25,208 bases of DNA from Collinsella aerofaciens (GTDB taxonomy: Bacteria; Actinomycetota; Coriobacteriia; Coriobacteriales; Coriobacteriaceae), in the NCBI RefSeq assembly GCF_028206995.1, contig NZ_JAQLFL010000019.1, positions 1 through 25,208 of the forward strand. The letters are read 5' to 3'. Position numbers and translations under genes: made by a program. Below, piece by piece: positions 1-8,132 of the stretch. Every line of letters starts with the position of its first letter. The stretch's first letter is position 1. The notes beneath the pieces are model-generated. The model made no database searches and was not told where the DNA came from. It was given only the letters and a program-made list of their open reading frames with translations.

Positions 1-2
1 AC

Positions 3-75
3 GGGGGCGTAGCTCAGCTGGGAGAGCGCTTGACTGGCAGTCAAGAGGTCAGGGGTTCGAATCCCCTCGTCTCCA
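3..75 (+). tRNA. tRNA-Ala (anticodon GGC)
   Basis: A complete cloverleaf can be folded. The acceptor stem pairs GGGGGCG (3-9) with CGTCTCC (68-74), and the discriminator base is A75. The D arm is GCTC/GAGC. The anticodon stem CTTGA/TCAAG encloses the loop CTGGCAG, giving anticodon GGC, which reads GCC (Ala). The T arm is AGGGG-TTCGAAT-CCCCT. The 3' CCA is not encoded (ACCC follows the acceptor stem). A strong terminator follows after 15 nt. Its promoter lies before the window. Confidence 0.95.
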
Positions 76-90
76 CCCGAGCATTGAATG

Positions 91-119
91 AGGCTCCAAC
101 GCAAGTTGGGGCCTTTTTT
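91..119 (+). terminator. Rho-independent terminator of tRNA-Ala
   Basis: A 10-bp stem (AGGCTCCAAC with GTTGGGGCCT, one T-G wobble) closes a GCAA tetraloop and runs into a stretch of T. It ends only about 31 nt before the ATG of the ABC-F gene. Confidence 0.9.
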
Positions 120-150
120 CATATAGGCACACAAGGTCAAAGGCGGCACC

Positions 151-2181
151 ATGATCCTCCTGGTCGACAAGATCGAAAAAAGCTTCGGCGCGCGCGTCCT
201 CTTTAGCGGCGCGTCCTTCCAGATCAACCCCGGCGAGCGCTTCGCGCTCGTGGGCCCCAACGGCGCCGGCAAAACCACCATGCTCAAGATCATCATGGGC
301 ATCGACAGCCCCGACGCCGGTCAGGTCCAGTACGCTAAGGACTGCCAGGTAGGCTACCTGGAGCAGGAAACCAACCTGGAGCAAAAGGACACCACCATCC
401 TTGCCGAGGTCATGGCCGCTGCCAAGGAAATCCGCCGCATGGGCGAGCGCGCCAACGAGCTACAGGCCCAGATCACCGAGCTATCCGAACAGGGAAAGGA
501 CGTCGACGCACTCCTTAACGAGTATGGCCAGGTCCAGGACCGCTTTGAGCACCTGGGCGGCTACGAGCTCGAGAGCAACGCCCGCAAAATCCTGTCCGGC
601 CTGGGCTTTAAGGTCACCGACTTTGAGCGCCCGTGCTCCGAGTTCTCGGGCGGCTGGCAGATGCGTATCGCGCTGGCAAAGCTCTTCCTGCGCCACCCCG
701 ACCTGCTGCTTCTAGACGAGCCCACCAACCACCTGGACCTCGAGAGCGTCCAGTGGCTGCGCGGCTTTATCGCCAACTACGACGGCGCCGTCCTCATCGT
801 CAGCCACGACCGCGCCTTCATGGACGCCTGCGTCGACCACGTCGCCGCACTCGAAAACCGTCGCGTGACCACCTACACCGGCAACTACAGCAGCTACCTC
901 AAGCAGCGCGAAGACAACCTGGAGCAGATGCGCGCCAAGCGTGCCGCCCAGGAGCGCGACATCGCCCACATGCAGGTCTTCGTCGACAAGTTCCGCTACA
1001 AGCCCACCAAGGCTGCCCAGGCTCAGGAGCGAATCCGCAAGATCGAGCAGATCAAAAAGGAGCTTGTCATCCTGCCCGAGGGTCACAAGCACATCGACTT
1101 TAAGTTCCCCGATCCGCCGCGCTCCGGCGACATGGTCGTGGGCCTCGAAGGTGTATCCAAGTCCTACGGCAACAAGCACATTTACAGCGACATCGACCTC
1201 AAGCTCTACCGCGGCGAGCACGTGGCGCTCGTCGGCCCCAACGGCGCCGGCAAGTCCACGCTCATGAAGATCCTCGCCGGCCTGGAGCCTCCCACCACCG
1301 GCACCCGCGATCTGGGCACCAACGTGGGCGTGGCCTACTACGCCCAGCACGCGCTCGAGGGCATGACCGAGTCCAATACCGTACTGCAAGAAATCGACAC
1401 CGTCACGCCCAAGTGGACCGTGCCGCAGCAGCGCAGCCTGCTGGGCGCCTTCCTATTTAGCGACAACGACGCAATTGAAAAGCAGGTCCGTGTCCTCTCC
1501 GGCGGCGAAAAGGCGCGTCTGGCCCTGGCAAAGATGCTCGTGGCCCCCGAGGCGCTCCTGTGCCTGGACGAGCCCACCAACCACTTGGACATCGACTCGG
1601 TGGACATGCTCGAGAACGCCCTGCAAAACTTCCCCGGTACCATCGTGCTAATCAGCCACGACGAGCACCTGGTGCGCGCCGTGGCCAACCGCGTGATCGA
1701 CATCCGCGATGGCAAGGTCACGGTCTATGACGGCGACTACGACTATTACCTCTACAAGCGCGAGGACCTCGCGGCCCGCGCCGCCGCCGAGGCGGCAGGG
1801 GAGGACACACCGGCCACGACCAAGGCAGCCAAGCCGACCAGTTCCGCCCAGCCCAGCGTCGCCGCCCCCAAGCCTGCCGAGGGCAAAAAGACCAAGGAGC
1901 AAAAGCGCGCCGAGGCCCAGGCCCGCGCTGCGCTCAACAAAAAGCTCAAGGGCGTGCGCAACCAGCTCAAGAAGATCGAGACGGAGCTCGATAAAAAGCG
2001 CGCCCGCTATGACGAGCTTATGGAATTGATGGCAAGCGAAGAGCTTTATGCCGATCAAGATAAGTTCAATGCCGCGCTGGGGGAATATAACGGCCTTAAG
2101 CAAGAGCTTCCCAAGCTCGAGGATGAATGGCTGGAGCTTTCCACCCAGATCGAAGAGGAGACCGCGCGTGAACTCTCGTAA
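151..2181 (+). CDS. ABC-F family ATPase (ribosome-associated translation factor)
   Basis: The 676-aa protein has two tandem ABC nucleotide-binding domains and no membrane segments, which is the ABC-F layout; these proteins bind the ribosomal E site and rescue or protect stalled ribosomes. Domain 1 has Walker A GPNGAGKT (residues 35-42), signature FSGGW and Walker [13 protein letters not shown] near 185-197. Domain 2 has GPNGAGKS near 361, LSGGEKAR and LDEPTNHLD near 470. The interdomain linker is rich in charged helix (about 240-320). A low-complexity Ala/Pro/Lys hinge (about 555-590) leads to a C-terminal coiled coil (about 595-676), as in the YdiF/Uup-like branch. The start has AAAGG about 9 nt upstream. 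It lies just after the tRNA-Ala terminator with no obvious promoter between. A housekeeping factor is more likely than a resistance determinant; the subfamily cannot be settled by eye. Confidence 0.93.
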   Translation: MILLVDKIEKSFGARVLFSGASFQINPGERFALVGPNGAGKTTMLKIIMGIDSPDAGQVQYAKDCQVGYLEQETNLEQKDTTILAEVMAAAKEIRRMGERANELQAQITELSEQGKDVDALLNEYGQVQDRFEHLGGYELESNARKILSGLGFKVTDFERPCSEFSGGWQMRIALAKLFLRHPDLLLLDEPTNHLDLESVQWLRGFIANYDGAVLIVSHDRAFMDACVDHVAALENRRVTTYTGNYSSYLKQREDNLEQMRAKRAAQERDIAHMQVFVDKFRYKPTKAAQAQERIRKIEQIKKELVILPEGHKHIDFKFPDPPRSGDMVVGLEGVSKSYGNKHIYSDIDLKLYRGEHVALVGPNGAGKSTLMKILAGLEPPTTGTRDLGTNVGVAYYAQHALEGMTESNTVLQEIDTVTPKWTVPQQRSLLGAFLFSDNDAIEKQVRVLSGGEKARLALAKMLVAPEALLCLDEPTNHLDIDSVDMLENALQNFPGTIVLISHDEHLVRAVANRVIDIRDGKVTVYDGDYDYYLYKREDLAARAAAEAAGEDTPATTKAAKPTSSAQPSVAAPKPAEGKKTKEQKRAEAQARAALNKKLKGVRNQLKKIETELDKKRARYDELMELMASEELYADQDKFNAALGEYNGLKQELPKLEDEWLELSTQIEEETARELS

Positions 2182-2464
2182 GGCCGCTGCCGTGGCGATG
2201 AGCATCATCGCCATCGCGTGCCGCATCTGCGGCATCTTTATGAGCGCGATGACCGTGCTGCTGTGCTTTAGCGGCCTCACCGCCAAGCTGCAGATCGTGG
2301 GCTTTGTCGTTGAGCTTTCGCGTGCGTTGCCGAGCGCCATCGCCGGCTACGGCGTCATCACATCGCCCTTTGGCGGCGTGTTCCGCCTGGATTACGCCAT
2401 CGTCGCGGTAATCCTCTTTGTGGCCGACTACCTGCTCACGCGCGCCTCGCGCCGCGTCCGCTAG
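2168..2464 (+). CDS. Small hydrophobic membrane protein, unknown function
   Basis: I place the start at the GTG at 2168, which gives 98 aa. It is preceded by a good Shine-Dalgarno GAGGAG (2155-2160) at 7 nt and overlaps the ABC-F stop by 14 nt, as expected for translational coupling. Longer readings starting inside the ABC-F gene have no ribosome site. The product starts with a short basic segment (NSRK), then a long hydrophobic stretch (about residues 8-35), a Gly/Pro-containing middle ([11 protein letters not shown]), and a second membrane segment [14 protein letters not shown] near the C-terminus, ending in basic residues. Two or three membrane passes are likely. I recognise no family. Its position directly before an M50 protease suggests a partner role, which is inference only. 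Confidence 0.72.
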   Translation: MNSRKAAAVAMSIIAIACRICGIFMSAMTVLLCFSGLTAKLQIVGFVVELSRALPSAIAGYGVITSPFGGVFRLDYAIVAVILFVADYLLTRASRRVR

Positions 2465-2473
2465 GGGATCGAT

Positions 2474-3157
2474 ATGTCCAGCAGCTACCTCATGAACCTG
2501 CTCGCTAGCGCCGTCGCCGTCATCGTGGGCATCGTTATCCACGAGAGCGCACACGCCGCGGCGGCCTGGGCGCTCGGCGACAAGACGGCCCGCTCGCGCG
2601 GCCGCGTCTCACTCAACCCGCTCAACCATATCGACCCGTTTGGCACCATCATCCTGCCGCTGCTGATGCTTGCCGCCGGCGGTCCCGTATTCGCCTTCGC
2701 AAAGCCCGTGCCCGTCTACCTCAACAACCTCAAGCACCCCAAGCGCGACGAGGTCCTGGTGAGCGTGGCCGGCCCCGCGTCGAACATCGCCCTCGCGTGC
2801 CTCGCGGCCGCCCTCATGCACGCAACGTACGGCAACCTCTACACCAGCATGTCCTTTGCCGTGGCATCACAGATCATGAACTTCGGCGCCACGTTCATCG
2901 TGGTCAACCTGTCGCTTGCGTTCTTCAACCTCATCCCGATTCCGCCGCTCGATGGCTCGTCGATCATCGTGCCGTTCCTCAATGGCAAGGCGCTCAACAA
3001 CTATTACCGTCTACAACAATACGCCATGCCGATCCTTATCATCGTGCTGTACCTGCTGCCCATGTGGACCGGCATCGACGTGATCGGGCGGTATTTCGAC
3101 GTTACCGTGTATCCGCTGGCCGAGTGGCTGCTCAACTTCGCAATCGCCGGCATCTAA
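2474..3157 (+). CDS. Site-2-type membrane metalloprotease (peptidase M50 family)
   Basis: The 227-aa integral membrane protein carries the zinc protease motif HExxH as HESAH (residues 23-27) in the first membrane helix. The second M50 signature, NLIPIPPLDGSS, lies near residue 155 and supplies the third zinc ligand (Asp). The segment NPLNHIDPFGTIILPLLM is typical of the compact M50B subgroup found in many actinobacteria and firmicutes. No PDZ or CBS domain is present, so this is the short form. Proteins of this kind cleave substrates within or near the membrane; the substrate here is unknown. The ATG lies 9 nt after the stop of the small membrane protein gene, so the two are probably co-transcribed. 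Confidence 0.9.
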   Translation: MSSSYLMNLLASAVAVIVGIVIHESAHAAAAWALGDKTARSRGRVSLNPLNHIDPFGTIILPLLMLAAGGPVFAFAKPVPVYLNNLKHPKRDEVLVSVAGPASNIALACLAAALMHATYGNLYTSMSFAVASQIMNFGATFIVVNLSLAFFNLIPIPPLDGSSIIVPFLNGKALNNYYRLQQYAMPILIIVLYLLPMWTGIDVIGRYFDVTVYPLAEWLLNFAIAGI

Positions 3158-3241
3158 GGTAAACTTACAGGTCGACAGTGCAATACGGTCGTAACATGCA
3201 CCCAAACCGCGCCGCGAAGGCGCCGTCAAAGGAGGTCGAAG

Positions 3242-4054
3242 ATGTCGTATCGCGTGTCGACGCAGGTCTACAGCGGACCGTTCGACCTGCTGCTGCAGCT
3301 GGTAACCCGCCAAAAAGTAGATATCGGCGCCATCTCCATCAGCGAGGTGGCCGAGCAGTACCTTGCCGAGGCCGAGCGCATCGAGGCGCTGGATCTGGAC
3401 GTGGCGAGCGACTTTTTGCTGGTCGCGGCAACCCTTTTGGACATCAAGGCTGCCTCTCTGGTGCCGCAGGAGGCCCCGCGCAAAGTCGATAACGACGATG
3501 GCGAGTTCGACGAAGACCTCGAGGAGCTCAGCGCGCTCGACGGCGACGCCTTGCGCGAGGTCCTGATCCAGCGCCTGATCGCCTACAAGCAGTTTAAGGG
3601 CGCGGCGGCGGCCCTCGGTGCCCGCATGCAGGCCGAAAGCCGCATGCACCCGCGTGTGGCCGGTCCCGACCCGGAGTTTTTGGGCCTAATGCCCGACTAT
3701 CTGGCCGGCATCACGCTGCGCGGTCTCGCCGTCATCTGTGCCGACCTGGACGGCAAGCGCCAGACCTTCCTGCTGGAGGCCGAGCATGTGGCGCCGCATC
3801 GCGTGCCGCTCGACCTGACCGTGGCCTCGGTCGACCGCTTTACCATGGCGCACCAATCTTGCACCTTCCGCGAGCTACTGGACGGCGATGCCACCACCGA
3901 GCAGCTCGTCGTCACCTTCCTGGCCATGCTTGAGCTCGCCAAGCGCGGCTCGCTCACGCTGAGCCAGGACGAGATCTTCGGAACCATCTGCATCAACCGA
4001 GTCGAGGGAGCCGAGGCATACGTGCCCGGCGAGGGCCCCGAGCTCACCGAATAG
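3242..4054 (+). CDS. scpA: Segregation and condensation protein A (kleisin)
   Basis: The 270-aa protein begins with the conserved ScpA segment SGPFDLLLQLVTRQKVDIGAIS, then ISEVAEQYLAEAE, and DFLLVAATLLDIKAASLVP. These N-terminal helices bind the SMC neck. The central region is acidic (DDGEFDEDLEEL), and the C-terminal winged-helix segment (FLAMLELAKRGSLTLSQDE) binds the SMC head. ScpA bridges SMC and an ScpB dimer for chromosome compaction and origin segregation. The start is fixed by an ideal GGAGG (3231-3235) 6 nt before the ATG. scpB follows after 11 nt, the usual order. A gap of 84 nt before it may hold a promoter, but I see no convincing hexamers. Confidence 0.95.
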   Translation: MSYRVSTQVYSGPFDLLLQLVTRQKVDIGAISISEVAEQYLAEAERIEALDLDVASDFLLVAATLLDIKAASLVPQEAPRKVDNDDGEFDEDLEELSALDGDALREVLIQRLIAYKQFKGAAAALGARMQAESRMHPRVAGPDPEFLGLMPDYLAGITLRGLAVICADLDGKRQTFLLEAEHVAPHRVPLDLTVASVDRFTMAHQSCTFRELLDGDATTEQLVVTFLAMLELAKRGSLTLSQDEIFGTICINRVEGAEAYVPGEGPELTE

Positions 4055-4065
4055 GAGCCGCAACC

Positions 4066-4794
4066 ATGTCAACCCTTTCCACGCTGGAGGCAAACAGCCT
4101 CAAAGGCGCCCTCGAGGCGCTGCTGCTGGTGTCGAGCGACCCGGTGAGTGCGCCCGCGCTGGCCGGTGCGCTCGATATCGCCCCCGGCGAATGCGCGTCG
4201 CTGCTCGCCGAGCTCAAGGTTGAGTACGAGGAGGCCAACCGCGGCTTTCAGCTGCGCGAGGTTGCCGGCGGCTGGCGCCTGTTCACGCACCCCGCCTACC
4301 ACGACGTGGTCGAGGCCTATGTGTTGAGCTGGGACACGCAAAAGCTGTCCCAGGCGGCGCTCGAAACCCTGGCCGTCATCGCATACCACCAGCCCGTAAC
4401 GCGCGAGGTGGTCAAGGGCATCCGCGGCGTCAACTCAGACGGCGTCATTACGTCGCTCGTGGACAAGGGTCTGGTGCGCGAGCTCGGCCGCGATCCCCAG
4501 CGCGGTCAGGCCATCATCTACGGCACGACCAACGCCTTCTTGGAAAAGTTCGGCCTGCGCTCCACCCACGACCTGCCAGACCTGGAGCAGTTTGCCCCCG
4601 ACGAGCAGTCGCGCCAGTTTATCCGCGAGCGTCTGAGCGGCCGCAGTATTCAGTCCACGCTCGAGGAGCAGGCCGAGGACCTGGACGAAGAGCGTGAACT
4701 GCTCGATACCGATGTTGAGGATGTTGAGGCAGTCGAGGGCTTGGAGACCCTGGTCGTCGACGAGACCTCGGAGGATTTGCATGACGAGGACTAA
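4066..4794 (+). CDS. scpB: Segregation and condensation protein B
   Basis: The 242-aa protein has the ScpB double winged-helix pattern: LKGALEALLLVSSDPVSAPALAGAL at the start, GGWRLFTHPAY, and the hallmark LSQAALETLAVIAYHQPVTREVVKGIRGVNSDGVITSLVDKGLV in the second winged helix. ScpB dimerises and binds ScpA in the SMC condensin complex. After about residue 190 there is an acidic tail (EDLDEERELLDTDVEDVEAVE and on) beyond the usual family core, probably disordered. The gene sits 11 nt after scpA. Its end overlaps or abuts the possible starts of the pseudouridine synthase gene. Confidence 0.95.
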   Translation: MSTLSTLEANSLKGALEALLLVSSDPVSAPALAGALDIAPGECASLLAELKVEYEEANRGFQLREVAGGWRLFTHPAYHDVVEAYVLSWDTQKLSQAALETLAVIAYHQPVTREVVKGIRGVNSDGVITSLVDKGLVRELGRDPQRGQAIIYGTTNAFLEKFGLRSTHDLPDLEQFAPDEQSRQFIRERLSGRSIQSTLEEQAEDLDEERELLDTDVEDVEAVEGLETLVVDETSEDLHDED

Positions 4795-4816
4795 CGAAGT
4801 AGGGGAGACGTGCGCC

Positions 4817-5743
4817 ATGGGCAACGCAGCACCCGCAACCGACGCCCAGCCCGTTTACCCGCACACTATGCGCCTGCAGCGCTTTTTGGCGCGCGCGGGC
4901 GTGGCGAGCCGACGCGGCTCGGAGGATCTAATGACCGCCGGCCGCGTGACCGTCAACGGCGAGGTCGCGACCGAGCTGGGCACCAAGGTCGATGTCGACC
5001 GCGACTATATCGAGGTCGACGGCATGCCCGTCAAGCTCAACCAGGGTGCCGTCTACCTGATGCTCTACAAGCCGACCGGCTACCTCACCACCATGAGCGA
5101 CCCGCAGGAGCGCCCTTGCGTGGCCGACCTGGTTCCCCGCGACCGCTTTCCGGGACTTTTCCCGGTGGGCCGCCTGGACCGCGACACCACGGGCCTTTTG
5201 CTCTTTACCACCGACGGCGAACTGTCACAGGACCTGCTGCACCCGAGCAAACACGTCTACAAGACCTACCAGGCACTCGTTGACGGCGAACTGTCCGACC
5301 GCGATCTCACGCCGCTCCGCCGCGGCATCGAGCTCGACGACGGCCTCTGCCAGCCGGCAATCTGCCGCGTCATCACCGCACGCGAGGCCGAGGCCGTAGC
5401 TCCCCAGGGCGTCAAGCCCGGCACCACCGCCGTGGAGGTCATCATCCGCGAAGGCCGCAAGAACCAGGTCAAGCGCATGCTGAGCAAGATCCACCACCCG
5501 GTGATCCGCCTGCATCGCTGTAACTTTGCCGGCCTGGAGCTCAAGGATGTGGCCAAGGGCTCGTGGCGCGAGCTCACCGACCGCGAGGTGCAGATCCTCA
5601 AGGCCGGCGGTATCCCACCCAAGCAGGCGAGCGCCAAACGCGGTGGCAAGCCTCAGGAAACCCTCGCCAGCCGCACGCGTCACCACGGCAGCCACGGCTC
5701 CGCACCCAAGCGCAACACCTACCGCGAGCGATACACGCGCTAG
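4817..5743 (+). CDS. 16S/23S rRNA pseudouridine synthase, RluB/RsuA type
   Basis: Read from the ATG at 4817 the product has 308 aa. An S4 RNA-binding domain comes first (MRLQRFLARAGVASRR near residue 16, then GRVTVNG). The TruA/RsuA-type catalytic domain follows, with the family II motif GRLDRDTTGLLLFTTDG; the Asp of RLDRD is the catalytic nucleophile. EGRKNQVKRML is the usual late motif. The last roughly 45 residues are a basic, low-complexity tail (Lys/Arg/His/Ser), possibly an extra RNA contact. Two starts compete: 4817 has GGGGAG about 9 nt upstream; an in-frame ATG at 4781 inside the end of scpB has GGAGG 6 nt upstream and would add 12 residues. I prefer 4817 because the added residues are not part of the S4 fold. 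The exact rRNA target cannot be assigned from sequence. Confidence 0.9.
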   Translation: MGNAAPATDAQPVYPHTMRLQRFLARAGVASRRGSEDLMTAGRVTVNGEVATELGTKVDVDRDYIEVDGMPVKLNQGAVYLMLYKPTGYLTTMSDPQERPCVADLVPRDRFPGLFPVGRLDRDTTGLLLFTTDGELSQDLLHPSKHVYKTYQALVDGELSDRDLTPLRRGIELDDGLCQPAICRVITAREAEAVAPQGVKPGTTAVEVIIREGRKNQVKRMLSKIHHPVIRLHRCNFAGLELKDVAKGSWRELTDREVQILKAGGIPPKQASAKRGGKPQETLASRTRHHGSHGSAPKRNTYRERYTR

Positions 5744-5809
5744 GCAACCCGCCGCGCCCCAACGCCCGCGAACCATACCAGCACGTCAATCATCGAAAGG
5801 AAGCATTGC

Positions 5810-6496
5810 ATGATCGTCGCCATCGACGGCCCCGCCGGTTCCGGCAAGTCCACCATCGCCAAGGAGATCGCCCGCCAGCTGGGCTTTAACAAGCTCGACA
5901 CGGGCGCCATGTATCGCGCCGTCACCTTCGCCGCGCTCGACCGCGGCATCGACTTGGATAACGAGGCGGCCATCGACGCCCTCGCCAAGCAGATCGAGAT
6001 TCGCTTTACCAACGGTACCGGCGAGGACACGCGCCTGACCATCGACGGCCAGGACGCTTCGGCCGCCATTCGTACCCCGCAGGTCGACGCCAACGTGTCC
6101 AAGGTCTCGGCCTACCCGGGCGTGCGCACCGCCATGCTCATCCATCAGCGCCTTGCCGCCGAGGACCGCGATATCGTGGCCGAGGGTCGCGACATCGGAA
6201 CCGTCGTGTTCCCTAACGCGCAGGTCAAGGTCTTCCTGACGGCCGACCCGCGTGAGCGCGCCCGTCGCCGCGTGCTGCAGCGTCACCAAAACGATGCCCA
6301 GCCGCTCACGTCCGAGCAGCTCGAAGCCGAGGTCGACGAGACCCTCGACGCCCTTAAGCAGCGCGACAAGCTCGACAGCAGCCGCGAGGTCGCCCCGCTC
6401 GTGCCCGCCGAGGACGCCGTGCACGTCGACTCCACCGCCCACACCATCGACGAGGTCGTCTCGATAATCGAGGACCTCATTAACCAAAGGAGGTAG
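5810..6496 (+). CDS. cmk: Cytidylate kinase
   Basis: The 228-aa product begins with IAIDGPAGSGKST-like sequence (P-loop GPAGSGKST at residues 7-15). It contains LDTGAMYRAVT, DIVAEGRDIGTVVFPNAQVKVFLTADP and RARRR, all standard for bacterial Cmk, which phosphorylates CMP and dCMP for nucleotide synthesis. Length and domain order are typical. AAAGGA lies about 9 nt before the ATG. The cmk-plsC-ispH order followed by der is a familiar Gram-positive arrangement. It is separated from plsC by only 3 nt. Confidence 0.96.
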   Translation: MIVAIDGPAGSGKSTIAKEIARQLGFNKLDTGAMYRAVTFAALDRGIDLDNEAAIDALAKQIEIRFTNGTGEDTRLTIDGQDASAAIRTPQVDANVSKVSAYPGVRTAMLIHQRLAAEDRDIVAEGRDIGTVVFPNAQVKVFLTADPRERARRRVLQRHQNDAQPLTSEQLEAEVDETLDALKQRDKLDSSREVAPLVPAEDAVHVDSTAHTIDEVVSIIEDLINQRR

Positions 6497-6499
6497 CCC

Positions 6500-7228
6500 A
6501 TGCGCCTGTTTAAGCAGACGCCCGAGGACTATTACAACGCCCCCTACGCCGAGTTCCCGGCTCTCATCCGCGGCACTGTCGTCGTGGTTATGGCCATCCT
6601 TTGGGCCTTCTCCAAGCTCATGTGGCGCTGGAAGGTCGAGGACGCCGATCTTCTGTTTGAGCGCCAGGAAGGCCGCGGCAGCGTGGTCATCTGCAACCAC
6701 ACCTCGATGGCCGAGCTCTTGGCCGTGGAGACGGCGCTGTTCTTTGGGGGCCGCCGCATTCGTCCCATCTTTAAGTCCGAATTCGCCAAGAGCAAGATCG
6801 TGCGCTGGGCCTTTAGCCGCGTGGGCGGTATTCCCGTCGAGCGCGGCACCGCCGACATGAAGTGCCTGCGCGCCGCCCAGCATGCGCTGCAGCGCGGCGA
6901 GGACGTCTTGATCTTCCCCGAGGGCACGCGCATCCGCTCGCGCGAGATCAAGCCCGAGGTCCATGGCGGCTTTGCGCTCATCGCCCAGATGGGCAAGGCA
7001 CCCGTCAACCCGCTTGCTATCTGCGGCTGGTCCGATATTACGCCTGCGGGCAAAAAGCTCATGCGCCCTAAAAAGTGCTGGATCCGTGCCGGCAAGGCCA
7101 TCTCGCTATCCGATGCACCGGCCGAGCTCAAGCGCAAGGAGCGCCTGGCATGGTTTGAGTCCGAGGCCATGAACCGCGTCTACGCTATGCGCGACGACCT
7201 GTGCGCCGAGCATCCGGGAAGGTTCTAA
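6500..7228 (+). CDS. plsC: PlsC-like 1-acylglycerol-3-phosphate acyltransferase
   Basis: The 242-aa membrane-associated acyltransferase probably converts lysophosphatidate to phosphatidate. One N-terminal hydrophobic helix (TVVVVMAILWAFSKLMW) is followed by the catalytic block VVICNHTSMAE (His67) and the glycerol-phosphate binding block FPEGTR (139-144). The catalytic motif is HX4E (His67...Glu72) rather than the family's usual HX4D, a conservative but uncommon change. GGIPVERGT, the third block, is present. The ribosome site AGGAGG overlaps the cmk stop region, and the ATG lies 3 nt after that stop. The context with plsY and gpsA further down supports a role in phospholipid synthesis. Confidence 0.88.
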   Translation: MRLFKQTPEDYYNAPYAEFPALIRGTVVVVMAILWAFSKLMWRWKVEDADLLFERQEGRGSVVICNHTSMAELLAVETALFFGGRRIRPIFKSEFAKSKIVRWAFSRVGGIPVERGTADMKCLRAAQHALQRGEDVLIFPEGTRIRSREIKPEVHGGFALIAQMGKAPVNPLAICGWSDITPAGKKLMRPKKCWIRAGKAISLSDAPAELKRKERLAWFESEAMNRVYAMRDDLCAEHPGRF

Positions 7229-7230
7229 CC

Positions 7231-8130
7231 ATGAGCGAGAATGTAACGAACACCGCCGCGACTGCGTCCGACCAGGCAACCGCGCCTACCATCGAGATCG
7301 CCGCCCACGCCGGCACCTGCTACGGCGTACAGCGTGCGCTCGATATGGCGCTGGCCGCCGCGCCGCAGGCAGGGGAGAGCACTCAGGTCCATACTTTGGG
7401 TCCGCTCATTCATAACCCCATCGTGGTACGCGAGCTCGCTGAGGCAGGCGTTGGCTTGGCCGAGAACCTGGATAATGCCGCAACCGGCACCGTGATCATC
7501 CGCGCCCACGGTGTGGTGCCGCAGGTCATCGATGCCGCTCGCGAGCGTGGCCTTAACGTCATCGACGCCACCTGCCCTTACGTCAAGAAGGTTCACGTGG
7601 CAGCCGAGCGCCTGGTGCGCGAGGGCTACCACGTGGTGGTCGTGGGTGAGCCGGGGCATCCCGAGGTCGAGGGCATTCTGGGTCACGCCGGCGACGATGC
7701 GCAGGTCGTGAGTTGCGCCGCTGATGCGGACGCGCTGTCGTTCAAGGGCAAGGTGGGCTTGGTTGTGCAGACCACCCAGACCGCGCAGAACCTCGCCGAG
7801 GTCGTGGCTGCCATCACCCCGCGCGTGCAGGAGCTGCGCGTGATCAACACCATCTGCGCCGCCACGAGCGAGCGTCAACAGGCAGCAGCCACACTTGCCA
7901 AACGCTGTGATTGCATGGTCGTCGTGGGCGGCAAGAACTCGGGCAACACCCGCCGCCTGGCTCAGATTTGCGCAGACGCCTGCGAGCATACGCATCACAT
8001 CGAGGAAGCTTCCGAAATCCAGGCCGCGTGGTTTACCGACGCTCACCACATCGGCATCACCGCCGGAGCCTCCACCCCGCAAGAACACATCGAGCGCGCC
8101 GTTGCGCGCATCAAGGAGCTTTGCCGCTAA
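7231..8130 (+). CDS. ispH: 4-hydroxy-3-methylbut-2-enyl diphosphate reductase
   Basis: The 299-aa enzyme performs the last step of the MEP isoprenoid pathway, reducing HMBPP to IPP and DMAPP at a [4Fe-4S] cluster. The three cluster cysteines are visible: Cys30 in AGTCYGV, Cys115 in DATCPYV and Cys209 in NTICAATSERQ. The substrate-binding motifs IHNP, RAHGV, GHPEVEG, TTQT and GGKNSGNT are all present. I start at ATG 7231, 2 nt after the plsC stop, rather than at GTG 7201 inside plsC. A Thr/Ala-rich stretch of about 19 residues precedes the core. No S1 domain is fused. The next gene starts 2 nt after the stop. Confidence 0.95.
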   Translation: MSENVTNTAATASDQATAPTIEIAAHAGTCYGVQRALDMALAAAPQAGESTQVHTLGPLIHNPIVVRELAEAGVGLAENLDNAATGTVIIRAHGVVPQVIDAARERGLNVIDATCPYVKKVHVAAERLVREGYHVVVVGEPGHPEVEGILGHAGDDAQVVSCAADADALSFKGKVGLVVQTTQTAQNLAEVVAAITPRVQELRVINTICAATSERQQAAATLAKRCDCMVVVGGKNSGNTRRLAQICADACEHTHHIEEASEIQAAWFTDAHHIGITAGASTPQEHIERAVARIKELCR

Positions 8131-8132
8131 CC

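Noticed and set aside
4694..4816. Longer N-terminus for the RluB-type protein from 4694
   Set aside because: This reading runs out of frame through the end of scpB and has no S4-like sequence; the real start is 4817 or 4781.
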